Shown here piece by piece: positions 20,904 to 32,808 of a stretch of 64,000 bases of DNA (its first letter is position 1; every line of letters begins with the position of its first letter). Below the pieces are notes generated by a model. It was not told where the DNA came from and searched no databases. It saw only the letters and a program-made list of their open reading frames with translations. Location: NCBI RefSeq assembly GCF_000204055.1, contig NW_006768809.1, positions 74,691 through 138,690 on the forward strand. Direction: 5' to 3'. Source of the stretch: Melampsora larici-populina 98AG31. Its lineage: Eukaryota; Basidiomycota; Pucciniomycetes; Pucciniales; Melampsoraceae. The translations under genes were made by a program, and so were the position numbers.

Positions 20904-21528
20904 TCATAGAAGAGGTGAGCTGGGCAATCCAAGAGCAGAAGGAAGTTGTTGAGTTGCTGGTAATGCAAGAGCAGAAGGACCAAGTCGCTGAGTTGCTGGT
21001 AATCCAAGAGCAGAGAGTGGTTGAGTTGCTGGTAATCCAAGGGCAGAAAGTGGTTGAGTTGCTGGTAATCCAAGGGCAGAAGGACCAAGTTGCTGAGTTG
21101 CTGGTAATCCCAGAGCAGATGGACCAAGTTGCTGAGTGGCTGGTAATCCAAGAGCAGATGGACTAAGTTGTTGGGTTGGGGATGACACATGATTCACGGT
21201 TGTACCTAAGAGTCCCATTAGTCCATCAACGGGTAATGCTCTGGGAGGGACAAAAGTGGAAGGAATTCATGATTAGCTTATGGAGCTTTGTCTGGTTGTA
21301 AACTCATTTTGAATGGTGACTCACTGTGTCAAGGCTGAGACAGGTGCGGCGCTAGTGAGTCCAGTTTGAGGGGTAGGAATGCCCATGACGTTGACAATGG
21401 CTTTGAGGTAGTCGAAAGGAAATAAAGGAATGATATAATGTAAGTTGAATAGTGCGCATTGGTTCGGCATTGATTAGAAGGGGCTTACCGGCCAAGTATG
21501 CTACAGAGACGAAAATGAAGCTTTGCAT
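20904..21528 (-). CDS. small secreted protein with seven LGPSALGLPATQQ-type repeats
   Basis: Three exons (21489-21528, 21325-21400, 20904-21240; 453 nt, 150 aa) with GTAAGC/GTGAGT donors. The N-terminus MQSFIFVSVAYLAGAIVNVM looks like a signal peptide, followed by a proline/threonine segment (IPTPQTGLTSAAPVSALTQ) and LPVDGLMGLLG. The C-terminal half is seven tandem 11-13 residue repeats of the form QQLGPSALGLPAT. No cysteines, no transmembrane helix, no known domain. It is a paralogue of 22828-23214, which lacks the repeats. Convergent with the PFK-2 gene. An effector or cell-wall role is possible but not shown. Confidence 0.75.
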
Positions 21529-21859
21529 ATTTGATAATGAAGGTGTTAAAGTGTTCTTAAGAATGTATTTAGTTGAAGGGATGTTGAGATATTTGGCAAT
21601 GAAGATAAACAAGTAAAATGTGAAGTTGTGTTGATGTGGAAATAATGGGTCAAGAGTAGTCCCATTTTATATCTCATCGTTCAAGGCATCAGTGGAGGCT
21701 CTGGTTGGCCCGGTACATATCTGTGGATGGAGGCTATGGTTAGGCCGACTTGAACCAGTCGAGATTTGGAAAGCCGGTCCAGCATAAATTGATTTGATCC
21801 TTCCCAGTCAGATCACAATGCAATTTGAATGATTGATCACAATTTATGATTATGAATTC
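21529..21859. other. upstream region of the repeat-bearing secreted protein
   Basis: 331 bp containing the probable minus-strand promoter of the gene at 20904-21528. No gene is seen. Confidence 0.5.
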
Positions 21860-22120
21860 AGTCTCAATGACCCGGCTTCAGCCCCAGACTTGAAACATTC
21901 TGGACTCCACCGCACAACTTAATGTTATTTTTTTATCGTTGCATCATGGGGCCATAAGTTTTCTTGTGATATGAGAACTGTTCTTGGGCTGGACTGGTCT
22001 TTCTTCCCTGCGAAAGGCTGATAGAAATTCTCGATGAGGATACACTTCACCACAGAATCAGAGCGAAAATCAGACGGATTGAAAAAAATCATCGTCCCAC
22101 TGGCCATACAAAAATCCCCT
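21860..22120 (+). pseudogene. duplicated 3' end of the PFK-2 gene
   Basis: CTTCAGCCCCAGACTTGAAA...ATTCTGGACTCCACC matches the exon-10 sequence around 19895-19930, and GATGAGGATACACTTCACCA...CGTCCCACTGGCCAT (22033-22107) matches the last exon at 20056-20138. It has indels, so no frame survives. It is the left part of the duplicated block that also carries the second secreted-protein gene. Confidence 0.75.
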
Positions 22121-22827
22121 TCTGTGAGAAACTTGGGCCAGTTTTATCTGAATCCTGGGGTCTATGTTTTTCTGTTTTTTTTTTCAATTATACATGAACA
22201 AGCAATCTCTTTGGATTTGACTGGTTTTGTTTCGTCGATATGATAAGTCATTACAAACAACTTGGAACGGTTTGTGCGAAGTTACATTGCCATATCACTT
22301 TTTTTGAAATGTGGGGCATCCTTGCAACGACGCTTTTGCGCAAGCATGTCTGAAGAGGTGGTTTTCAAAACCAATGCCTTCCGCTAACAACTTCAACAAA
22401 CCCTGATGGCCGCAGGTTCGCATGGGCATGGAAGGGAGCTAGTGCCGTGTCTGTCTGTGGAGCCACATAATTTGATGAGCATACGGGAAGCTCATTATGT
22501 CATTCAGCGCGTGTGATCAATTCAAGATGTCTCGCAAGATCAATTGTAGATGGTGAAGTTTGAATTTGTGATGTGCAGGCGAGCTTGGGGCAAATAGATA
22601 GCGTCGAATGTGTGTTTTTTTTGTAAAAAAAAAATGTGTCTGAAAGGCAATGAAATTGAATCGCCGTTCAAAGGCGCGAGCCCTCAAGTTAAATACAACA
22701 TAATTTACAACAGGAAAAAAACGAAATTGTAACTAGAATGATGCGTTTCGATTCTTAGGTTGTTAAATTTGTAGGATAACAAGTGTCGAATGAAATATTC
22801 ACGAGAGTAAACAATTGAGTAAGAGTT
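22121..22827. other. duplicated flank, no gene seen
   Basis: The first 100 bp are a diverged copy of sequence downstream of the PFK-2 gene. The rest shows no gene. Confidence 0.5.
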
Positions 22828-23214
22828 TCATGCATGAGGTTGGTTGGGTAAACCAACTTCAGCAGGAGTAAGTTCGCGTGCGGGTGGTGAGGTATGAGTC
22901 ACGACTGTATCTAAGAGGCTAAATAGTCCGTCGACAGGAAGATATCTGGTGGAAAATAAGATAGAAAGAGTCATTGGTTTAGCTCTGGGGTACTTTCGTT
23001 TGGGGTGCTGTGGATGTCTACTCACTGGGCGACGGCTGAGACAGGTTCGGTAGTGATGCCTTGTTGTGGGGTAGGTGTACCCATGACATTGGCGGTAACT
23101 TTTGGCAAAGAAGAAAGAAAAATGTAAGTGGGGATGAGCCGAAGAGTACTGTCAAGTGGTTGGAAAGGACTCACCGGCCAAGAATGCTACGGAGACGAGA
23201 TTGAAGCTTTGCAT
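22828..23214 (-). CDS. small secreted protein, paralogue without repeats
   Basis: Three exons (23175-23214, 23026-23098, 22828-22945; 231 nt, 76 aa). The signal peptide MQSFNLVSVAFLAGVTANVM is followed by GTPTPQQGITTEPVSAVAQ and LPVDGLFSLLDTVVTHTSPP, ending GLPNQPHA. Exon structure and sequence match the gene at 20904-21528 up to the point where that protein's repeats begin, and a single GLP near the C-terminus resembles one repeat unit. Function unknown. Confidence 0.75.
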
Positions 23215-23680
23215 GTTGATGTGTGAATTTATATTGTTGATGAGATGGTAAGTGGTTGTGATGGGGCATAGGTTTCCCCATGACCAGTCTCCTTATATCT
23301 CATCGAGCATCACTGCCACTGGAGGGTCTGGTAGTGGGTGGAGGCTATGGTTTGGATGGCTTTAACCGGTCGAGATTTGAAAGCCGGCCAAGAGCCAGTC
23401 CAGAAAGAATAAATCGATCGCCCCCAGTCAGATCACAATGTAATTCGACTTCTTGACCACAGATTGGGACTGCATCTGACTGCATCACTAACACCAAGAC
23501 TGAGCCCGCTGCCCCCAGCGTTCACGGTCTGGAGGCGATGAAGGTGGAGGCCGTCACCTCCATCGGTTGAGATGTAGGCACAGCATATCATGGAGCCAAG
23601 CGACCCACATGTCGGCAATCATACGCATCGCTCTAGAGGAGCCATGTATTACAGCTAGTCACAATCTTTACATCAACCTA
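23215..23680. other. intergenic, no gene seen
   Basis: 466 bp between the secreted-protein promoter and the Rpt4 3' end. No gene is supported. Confidence 0.5.
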
Positions 23681-25500
23681 TCAAATATCACCATACTCCA
23701 TCTCTGAGGATACAAAAATAAAAAATACAATGAAGGCAAACAACAATTGAGAAGTAGAAATCAGATCAAGTCCAATATTGACACAAACCAATGAAATCAG
23801 CAACGAGAAACTGTCATCATACTCAAAGAAAAAGCACTTAACTGGTCTCATGCTTTTTCGATTCCTGGATCTTCCTCACAGCCTTATTCAAATCATCCTG
23901 CACAATGTAGTCTCGATCGTCCCTGATAGCAAACATACCTGCTTCTGTGCAAACGTTCCTCAGATCGGCTCCGTTGAAGCCTTCAGCCAATTTGACAATA
24001 GCTTCGTAGTCTACATAAAACCACACGACATTATGAAAACTCGAAAGAAAAGCAAATATAAGAAAATATTTGTACTGACCTATTTCACCATGCTTCTGGA
24101 TGGGCAATGCGTGGATCTTCAAAATCTCCATCCTCGCAACTTCGTTAGGAAGAGGGATTTCTATCTTTCGATCCAGTCTACCGGGCCTCATCAAAGCAGG
24201 ATCCTGTGGAACGATCAAAAATGGTCACTACATCTATTCCTGCAACGTGAGTTAGGTCGTGACGCACAAGGGTGTCCGGTCGATTTGTTGCCCTATACAT
24301 TTCATCATCAGATATGGCTACATGAAATGAAAGATACAGCAAATCTGCGCCAATTGATCATGACTCACATGATAATCTTAGTCTTGCCTAAATAGTCGAA
24401 CCCGTCCATCTGATTCAGTAACTAATAAAGATATTAGAGTTAGTGATTGTTGAGACTACGCAAGGTCTCAAGGACCAACCTCCATCAAAGTCCTCTGAAT
24501 TTCCCTGTCTGCACTAGTACCTTCGCTGAATCTCCTTCCTCCAATGGCGTCGATTTCATCCATAAAGATGATACAAGGCTCGTGTTCCTTGGCATAGCCG
24601 AACATCTAGTTTGATGTAATGAAGTAATCAGATAATCTCCAGTCATCTGCAGCACTTGATTTGAATAGCTTCTAAACGTTTTGACACACCTCACGGATCA
24701 GCCTGGCTGATTCACCAATATACTTATCGACAATAGCTGAACTGACGACCTTTAGGAAATTTGTTGAAAGAGTATTTGCGACAGCTTTAGCCAAGAGAGT
24801 CTTTCCGGTTCCAGGGGGACCGTATAACAGTACACCTTTAGGTGGTTTGATTCCAACCCTGAGAAAGAGTTCAGGGTTCATCAAGGGTAATTCGATCACT
24901 TCTCGGAGCTCTCGAATCTGATCTGATAGTCCACCGATCCCGGCAAATGAAGCCGTACCGGGATCTTCTGTTGACATGTTGTAGACCATTGGGTCCACTT
25001 CACGGGGTAAGATTCGCATGATGGTCAATGTAGTCATATCCAGTGATACTCGTACTCCGTTCTTCAGTTTGTCCTTTGGTACAGCGGCTCTGCATCCCAC
25101 TACATATCTCGGACCACTTGAAGCCTTGACAATGACTGATAGTTGAGATAAAACAATGTGAGTTTGAGGGGAGACCAATCCGTATGAAACATAAAATCCT
25201 CACATCTTTCCTCGTCTAAAGCTTTCAGTACCTCTCCAATGATTTGACCCACAGATTGTAATGCTTTGATATCTTCCTCTGATCGATCGTAGTCTTTCTC
25301 CAATGAACGAAGCGAGAAACGAAGACGCTTGAGAGTTTCAGCGCTTGTCTCGTGATCTTTCAATTTCTGTTTTTGATAAAGAGATAGAACCAAATCAGAA
25401 AGTTAATCCGAAGGACTTGAGACCTGAGATGGGAATGATGACGAACCTTGCGATATGCCTCTAAGGCAACATTACGCCGCTGATCTTCTTCGGAAGACAT
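23681..25500 (-). CDS. RPT4: 26S proteasome regulatory ATPase Rpt4 (PSMC6)
   Basis: Nine exons (25447-25500, 25204-25366, 24690-25135, 24480-24605, 24369-24421, 24268-24292, 24080-24203, 23843-24010, 23681-23703; 1182 nt, 393 aa). One of six AAA+ subunits of the 19S base that unfold substrates. N-terminal coiled coil ([19 protein letters not shown]), OB region ([16 protein letters not shown]), Walker A GPPGTGKT, Walker [13 protein letters not shown], second region of homology [13 protein letters not shown], and [20 protein letters not shown]. Exon 6 is only 25 nt. An apparent stop after HETS at 23838 is intronic: a GTTAAGT donor at 23842 joins a 23-nt last exon giving KMEYGDI, the expected Rpt4-like tail. 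Confidence 0.95.
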
Positions 25501-26615
25501 GTAGTGTAGATTGAAGGTTTAAGGACGAAGATGTTGGATGATAGTCTATTATCTTGATATTTCTTGATTGATAAAGTGTTGTTGCTGTTGACCGTTGAGA
25601 ATGGTTTGTTGTTAAATTGAAGAATGATGACGTTTGCTCTGTATGTAATACGCGGCTCGACAAAAACCATGGCATGTCAATAACCTGTTACATCTGTATT
25701 GGACTGTGAAAGTTTCGATCACAATGACGAATCCGCAGCGCCGAAGCAAAACAATCGAACCTTGGAGAAATCATCAAGACTCAAGTCTCAAGAGAATTCT
25801 CCGAGTCCCATCACCTCACTTTCTCTTTCAATCTTATCAGACTTGGGAACAACAGCATTTCGAACAATTACATAGTGAATACCCTTTCACTGGAACATTG
25901 TCCAGATTGTGACGCTGGCTCGTGTGAAACACATCACTGGAATTTAAAACTTCCTGTGAGAGAAGGTATCAGACTTGGAACACATGATTGATTCATTGAT
26001 TCTCTGGTGGATGAAAAACCCAATGGGAAATCCCTGCAAAACGAAAATTCTTAACATAAAACAATCTGAAAAAGCTCTTGACCAGAATCAAGCATAACAA
26101 AATTATCTACAATACTTTTTCATAGTTTTTGTGAAAGGTCCAAAATGAGGTCTTGGAATCAGAAAACAGAAAAGATACTATTCTGACGAGTGCTGACACT
26201 AGCAGCAGAAATGTTGAACAGGATTGTTTAAGCGGAGTTTTTCTCTCTGATTCTCTATTTCCTTCCCCCCTGTGCTTATCATGGACTCAACAATCAACTA
26301 GAGTTTACAAGTAGCCAATATAATTTCTCCTTGAAACCCTCATATTTGCACAATTTCATTAAAAATCTTCACTTTAGGAGAGAAAGATCCAGGTCCGTCT
26401 ACACGATATTCTACAAGATGAAAAGTCCGAAAACCCTGCTTGATTTTGAAAGAGCCTAAATGTACAGTCGAGAGAAAAACAAGAACTAATTGGTTAAAAC
26501 TTCAAATGATACGAAGGTTCAAAGAAAGGCAAACGAGAGGAATACACTTGAAAAGATTATTAGCTCTACATGAAGTTGTGTCCATTTTTACATTGGGACT
26601 CGTTGTGTCCTAAAC
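25501..26615. other. intergenic between Rpt4 and PNGase A
   Basis: 1.1 kb holding the Rpt4 promoter and 5' untranslated region on the minus strand. No gene or repeat is recognised. Confidence 0.6.
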
Positions 26616-29600
26616 TTATCTGAAATTCACATTGTTAAATGATGAAAGTTGAATGAACGATGGTAATCTGATTGATTGTCCCGAAAAGTGATCCACAGGC
26701 ATCACCTGTTCTGATTCGAGTTCATTTGCTAAGTCTATGGCCTTGAATCTGTGCCCATCTCCTTGATTTGCATACCTCACTGACTGTGTATTACGTATTG
26801 TACGAGGAGCCAATGTTCCAGACTGTTCATCACGAAGAAGAACGGTCACATTGGCTATACCTACCTCCCGTGTATATGTTGATCCTTTAGCGTCTGCGTA
26901 TGTAAAATTTTGCTCTGTTTGACCAAATCCACCACTAACTGTTCCTGAAGCGTCGAACTGTAGGTTGCCATTCGATATCTGGCTGGTATCGATCTGAGTG
27001 GAAAACCCACTAAACTTTGGCGGCTTTATGGTACGGCTATAGCCTTGACTAAGAATCCCAAATGATCCGTCCTTTTTGGTCTCAAGTGAAAGAGCTAGAG
27101 GGTAGCTAAATATATCACGAAAGCTTGTTCTAAAATTGACAGTCGACTTGGAAGATCCAGCAGAAGCCTGATTGACTTGCTACTCACGCGGTACAGATGT
27201 TGAACACAATTTAAAGTGATTTCAGGATAATTATTCAAGGTAAAACTTAGTAACCCGATGCGCACCTGACCACTCCCATTCGGGCCCCACAACTGGGTGT
27301 TTTTGAATGACAAAGTTTGACTGAAAGTGACTTTTTTCTTGCCAGATCCGGTGACCAAGGTACTAGAAATCGACAGTTTTCTTCTTGCTTCTACTACCGT
27401 ACGTACGCCTTCTTTACACATCTCTCCACCTATTGAGATCCTCGGTTCATTTTTGTAACTTTCAATATTCCCAGTAGTACGTTTCCCAGATGGGTCTTTG
27501 ATGATCGCAATGTTTCCACTGAGCTGGAAAGACTCATTTATCGAGTGGTTAGCGCCTTGGCCTGCTACGGATAGGGTGAATGTATGGTCTTTTCCGTCCG
27601 TCAGTGTTGGAATGAATGGTGTGATATCTATCATATAAGTCGGCTGGTCAAATGCGCCATAAGCGGCTATCGGTCTGAATCACGGTGAACAGTCAATTTC
27701 AAGTCAAAATATGATGAGTGCGCTTCATTAGAGTCCCCTCACCTCCACCATGTCAATATAATTCCACCAGTAAAAAGTACCGGATACGGATTTGCGACAC
27801 CCGCCAGCCTATCGTCACTGTGTGATAATTGACAGAAAAGTAAACGTCATGAGTGTCACTGATCCCCCATCATGGAAACAGTTGAAAGACTTACATCCAC
27901 AGTTGCAATTCTCGATACGGTCCCTTGGCGTTCAGACTATTGACATTGGTGGAATTCGATGCTATGGCTGAGACTGCTTCGTCTAGTGCATTTGTGTACT
28001 GGGAATCATCACACGTATATCAACATTCTGAAAGCGATTATATGTAAGAATACAACTCGAGATTACCCAAAACTTTCAAGTAGGACACGTTTTTCGTCAG
28101 AGGAGAAGTGTCGGGGATCAATTTTACCATGAATATGTGCATAAATGGCTTCTTATATGTAGAATGTTCGTGTTACCTCTTCTTTTCCCGAACCGCTAGC
28201 ATAGATCTCAACAAATGCAGATACCGTACTCTATAGTCATGAAATTCGTCGCGCAAGGATAATGTAAAGAGTTTGTAAAAAGAGAATTTACATGTCAGTT
28301 GAAATTCATAAACAAATCATCACAGTGAAACAGAAGTACATCTGGAATCTTGATAGCCGAGACTGCTGGATTTTCAGTGAACCTCTCTCCACCAGGTTTC
28401 GAGATCGGAAGGATCAAATTCGCAGACTCGGGCGCTGGAAAATCTTCCGTAGGTCGGTAATATGTAGCGGAAAGAGTCACTACGAACGATCCATCGATAC
28501 CGATTGACAAGTCGATAATGTTGGAAAGCTCCATAACCAAATCAGCTTCAGAAGCAAGAAGTGGCATGTATTTAGTGATATCTTTCAGCCTGTGTATCAA
28601 GAGTGCATAAATCAATTAATCCTAGGTGCAATCTAACAGAAATGATCATATTCAAGGACTAATCTTACACGGTCCATATGATACCTCCTTGATTTGGCTC
28701 TGCAGTGGAACTGCGCATAACTTATCGCCAGAATGAACTCAGAAAGTCAGCTCTTGTCAAGATTGCCAGCCTGCAGTAACACGATGCCGATCAATGATAC
28801 TGACTCTCTACCTGGTTGAGGAAAATGCTCTGTAAAGTAAGATAATGCGAATCAATGAATGCGGATACGATGAAGTCTGAAAGAATAGAGCTTTACTAAC
28901 GCTCAGGCGATCATATTGGTTTCCTCGAGAAGCTACATGAGAAGAAAAATGTGACAGTTTCCAAAAATACCAGAATAACGAGCTGATCAGTTGAAAGCAG
29001 CATGACGGTTTGGAAAACGAGCGCATATCCCATCTAGAATGTAGTGAGATCTCCTGTGAACCCACTGGTCGTCAAATTCAGAATCACTGATGCCCAACTG
29101 CCAGGAGTTCCACAATTCGTAGGTGGTGAGTACTTTGTCTTCACTGGCGTACCATAACTGTTTCCAAATGTCTTGAGGAAGAGAGATGTGAAGTCCAGAA
29201 ATGTAAGATAGCTTTTTTCTCTCATGGACTTAGAGGGTGAAAGATTTGTTTCATCTCACATATTCTAAAAGGGTCACCTCGCAAGACTTTCCGCCGGTGG
29301 GTACCACAGGTGGCTATGAAAGGAAAATATGACGTTAGGCGAAAGCACATTCCACACTATCAAGTGGGACCTCTCCGGTATCATCTTCACGAAAGTAGGC
29401 AAAACCCTCTGTACCTGCTGCACTTGAAAATTGACCAGTGGTGATTCCGAATCTCCATGTTCACTAGATGGATCTCCCCGACTTTCCAGAATTGTGGTGG
29501 ATGATGGCTGAACTGATCGTCTAGAAGGTGTAGAAGATTGTCCGAATGATATCGAATTCTCATGGCCTGAGTTTGAGGGTAGAAAAAATATACAGCGAGG

Positions 29601-29630
29601 CCAAAAGCTCAAAAATCTTCGCAGCCTCAT
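26616..29630 (-). CDS. peptide-N4-(N-acetyl-beta-glucosaminyl)asparagine amidase A-like protein
   Basis: About a dozen exons on the minus strand. The PNGase A family (Pfam PNGaseA) removes N-glycans from glycoproteins, and fungal members are usually secreted or membrane-anchored. A basic, hydrophobic start (MRLRRFLSFWPRCIFFL) is followed by PLVNFQVQQ, PPVVPTGGKSCEVTLLEY, FGNSYGTPV, SRGNQYDRLS, SSTAEPNQGGIIWTV, LKDITKYMPLL, IDGSFVVTLSATYY, FVEIYASGSGKEE, FWYTNALDEA, YRELQLWIDDRLAGVANPYP, TGGIILTWWRPIAAYGAFD and YMIDITPFIPTLTDGKDH. All are in family order and phase. The Phe-Trp before YTN comes from a 6-nt microexon (28067-28072). The start at 29630 is the first usable ATG; an upstream exon is possible. 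Confidence 0.88.
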
Positions 29631-30768
29631 TGCAAATCGAGAACTTGGCAAGGGTGAAAAATTAATCCTTGAGTCGCACGCACTTGTCTATTCATCTGAG
29701 TTCAGAGTTAATCAACGTGCCTATATACGTTTGTGCAGGCGATGTTCGTTGAGACATGTTGTTTTAACTTTCTCGATGCATCCACCTCCGTAACCAATCC
29801 CAACATCGACTACAAAGGCCAAGACGGCTCATTTCGCTCACTATGACGGTAGTGTGATTGTCTGACTGACCACGAGTAACTTCGGGGAAATATACCCCCT
29901 TCACTGCAATCCAGTAACATTTAATTTAGCTTCTGCTTCGGCTTCCAGAGTTACCTGGCTTCATACGTACCGAGGATGGTTGGTGAGCACAATTTAGAGT
30001 CGAATCGGAAGCGGATGAAGAAAATGTTTAAATTGCGACCGAAATGACTAGTGAGTGATCGACCCGTGCTGGTAGGCAAGCAGCCGACCAACTTCACATT
30101 CATCGCTGTCAACTTGACCTCGAAAGATATCAAGCTTTTATAAGTCACCCAAAATGAAATCATTGATAATATGGTGTCTGTGCATGACTCATATAAAGCA
30201 TGTCTCCACTCATCATGAGGAATCCTCCAACTTCAGAATGCGCCTTCAGAATGCAAGCTGGTATGGGTACGAAGTGGGAAGGAAACTGCGAATGTTATTT
30301 ATTTTTCGGTCATTGTGTAGAAGGGAAACCATCGAGACCATTGAAATATCAATTTCTTATCGTGAATTATGAAAGTGCTGGCTGTTTGATCAGACAAAAG
30401 GTTTGGTCACAGGTGTTTGGAATTGGAAGCGTTGAGTAAACAAGTGACATATACGACTCATATTGTGAAAAGTCATGTGTTATGCTTCAAACTGGTGATT
30501 CACCTGTGAAAGTAATGTGCCTTGTCCGAATTCGAATTCTGATCTCAGTTGGAGATCCCAGGACCCAAGATATCATCTTGGCATGATTTTGCTCGGTCCT
30601 AATATGTAAAACTTTTTGGTTACATTTTCAACTCCCATCAGCTCAAGAATGAAAAAGATGCGCCTTGACCGTACATAGCATCCCATACTCTCATATTTGT
30701 GATAGCGTGGTTAATTCTCAAGCTATGAAGCAAAGTCGTGGCTGTATCGGCGAGGGACTTCATTAAGT
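29631..30768. other. upstream region of two divergent genes, no certain gene
   Basis: It lies between the PNGase A start and the FHA gene. Short coding-like frames exist (minus 29951-30163; plus 30200-30439, with AFRMQAGMGTKWEGNCECYL) but have no recognisable family or splice partners. The first FHA-gene exon probably lies here. Confidence 0.4.
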
Positions 30769-31748
30769 TTGGACGAACGAGCGCCTTCCTCTCGTCGTGG
30801 TGCCGAAGAACACGGATACTCTAGAAGTGGTAGAACAGGATCAAGGCAAGAGTATCAAGATCATGAAAGAGAAGAACGTGACTCAGACAGACGTACTTCA
30901 AGACGATCTTTAGCACCGGCGCGCCATCGATCATCCAAAGGTGATCGTCGTAGCCGCTCCCCTGAAAGGCGAGATGGTCCGGGTTGCGTAGATCGACCAC
31001 GAGAGCTTAAACCTCATCGATCCTCTCCGCCACGCCATCTTCGCTCACGACCTCGCTCTCAAAGTCCGCCAGCTCAATCCGTTTCTTTATCAGCACTGCG
31101 AGCAGCGTTAGGAGACGAAGAACCTGAACCTGAACCCTCCGAAGCACCAAACTTTGCACCCTCAGGAAAACTTGCGGCTGAGACAAAAACAGTGAACGGT
31201 GTAGTTCTCAAGTATCATGAACCACCAGACGCTCGTAAACCGAGTAAAAATTGGCGATTGTACGTTTTCAAAGGGAAAAAGCAATTGGATGTATTACATC
31301 ATACATGTACACCGCCAATCGGCGTATCTGTTCGGACGTGATCGACTTGTAGTTGACATACCCATCGATCACCCATCAAGCTCAAAACAGCATGCCGTTC
31401 TACAATTCCGACTAGTGCAGACCCGCAATGAGTTTGGAGATACAAAGAGTTTAGTAAAGTGGGTGAAGCTTACAACTCGGATGCAACCTGATCCTAGTCA
31501 ATAAGGGCTTCGCTCATCATTCTAGACCGTTCATCATCGACCTTGAGTCAGCCAATGCGACGTTGGTTAATGGCGAGAAGATTCCACAAGCCAGATATTT
31601 CGGACTGGGATCGGGTGACGGTGAGTACACTATCATCAGATCTCATTGAACACTGAAGCTCTACTAATACTGATATTATGTCTTCATCATTTCAGTGATC
31701 GAATTTGGGCGCAGCACCCGTGAATACGTCCTCAGTCCTGAGACCTAG
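30769..31748 (+). CDS. FHA-domain protein, SNIP1/Pml1 type, with apparent frameshift
   Basis: Exons 30769-31458, 31526-31620 and 31696-31748. The N-terminal 130 residues are an RS/RD/E-rich low-complexity region typical of splicing-associated proteins. The FHA domain follows: WRLYVFKGKKQLD, HRQSAYLFGRD, HPSSSKQHAVLQFR, PFIIDLESANATLVNGEKIP and VIEFGRSTREYVL. SNIP1/Pml1 belongs to the pre-mRNA retention and splicing (RES) complex or regulates miRNA/transcription factors. Between KKQLD and HRQSAYLF the frame must shift by one base (31270-31305); an A5 run at 31276-31280 is one candidate site. Total exon length is one base over a multiple of three. No ATG opens the first exon in frame, so an upstream exon should carry the start. 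Confidence 0.8.
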
Positions 31749-32808
31749 TTATCATAGTATCTACAACTGCCGGATGTATTGATCTGCATCTTCATTTTAG
31801 AGTGTATAGTAGGGTGTGAAAAGTTTGCAATTATCCGAGGTTTCATCCTACTTGCCGTAGTTTTCCTGTTCCGGATGGGACAAACATAATTCGAGATACC
31901 AGCGGATATTGAATTGCATACTTTCTTAACATTTCTTTGGCGATGTGATATTTTCTAGGGCTGCAGTATATCATATTCGCACCGAGCGCTTACTAGGAGT
32001 ATCCACTTACGGTGGGAGGCAGACTTTGGATTGTCCGACAATTCCAACATCTTCAATCATAGGCAAGGCATCAATTTCACAGTGCCGTGATTATGATATT
32101 AGCTGTTTGAACCGCATCATAGACTACAGAAAGTATTGTTCGTAATTTGTGCAAATAAGCATGTGGAATGTGAGCTGTTTACATGGAGTTGGCTGTTTGG
32201 CCTCTCAATTCTTGACGCCCATTAGATTGACGTTTTGAAACTCATCAAATTCGAGTTGGATAACCTACCTCTGCATCTGTTGCCTTTTGATCAATGTAAA
32301 GTTGAATTATGGTATGGTCTTTCCCGTCAATAGTAACTCAAACCTAGTGCCCCCAGTTTTTCTCAATAGTGGGGGCCCCCCATTACTGAGCAAAAACGCT
32401 CGGGACCTCTCAAGATTTCAAAAATTGAAGTAGCCCCAACTCAGCCAGTAGCTCACTCAATTTTTCTACTTGTCTCTATACTAGTCAATCCCCGTCTGTG
32501 CTCTTAGATTTCTGGACTTCACTTCACTATACATTGTAAATCTTTCTGCTATTATTTTGAAAAAACGACAGTAAATCTACAACCCCGTCACTGACTTTCT
32601 TTACAAAATTCTTATATACAAACATGCTCTATGTACACCAAAACACACAAATATTTTCGAGAAAGGACCAAGAAGCTTATGACAAGAGTGGTTATATGAC
32701 AAGCACATTGATCAAAAGAGACACAATCAGTACCCATGACAATTTCAAGATTGAAAATGAAGCACAGGGTCCAAATCTTATACTCATGACACATTAGCAA
32801 AGGAATCA
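31749..32808. other. intergenic; short G/C-run inverted repeat
   Basis: No gene is supported. Around 32346-32380, GTGCCCCCAG and TAGTGGGGGCCCCCC form a small G/C-run inverted repeat of unknown role. Confidence 0.5.

Noticed and set aside
20915..21166. Plus-strand frame rich in VVELLVIQEQK-like repeats
   Set aside because: It is the antisense reading of the repeat exon of the secreted protein at 20904-21528, which has a signal peptide, proper introns and a paralogue.
23778..24395. Long plus-strand frame over the Rpt4 gene
   Set aside because: Antisense shadow crossing Rpt4 exons and introns; the minus-strand AAA+ motifs are unambiguous.
30200..30439. Cys-containing plus-strand frame
   Set aside because: Some coding flavour, but no splice partner, family or context; not annotated as a gene.
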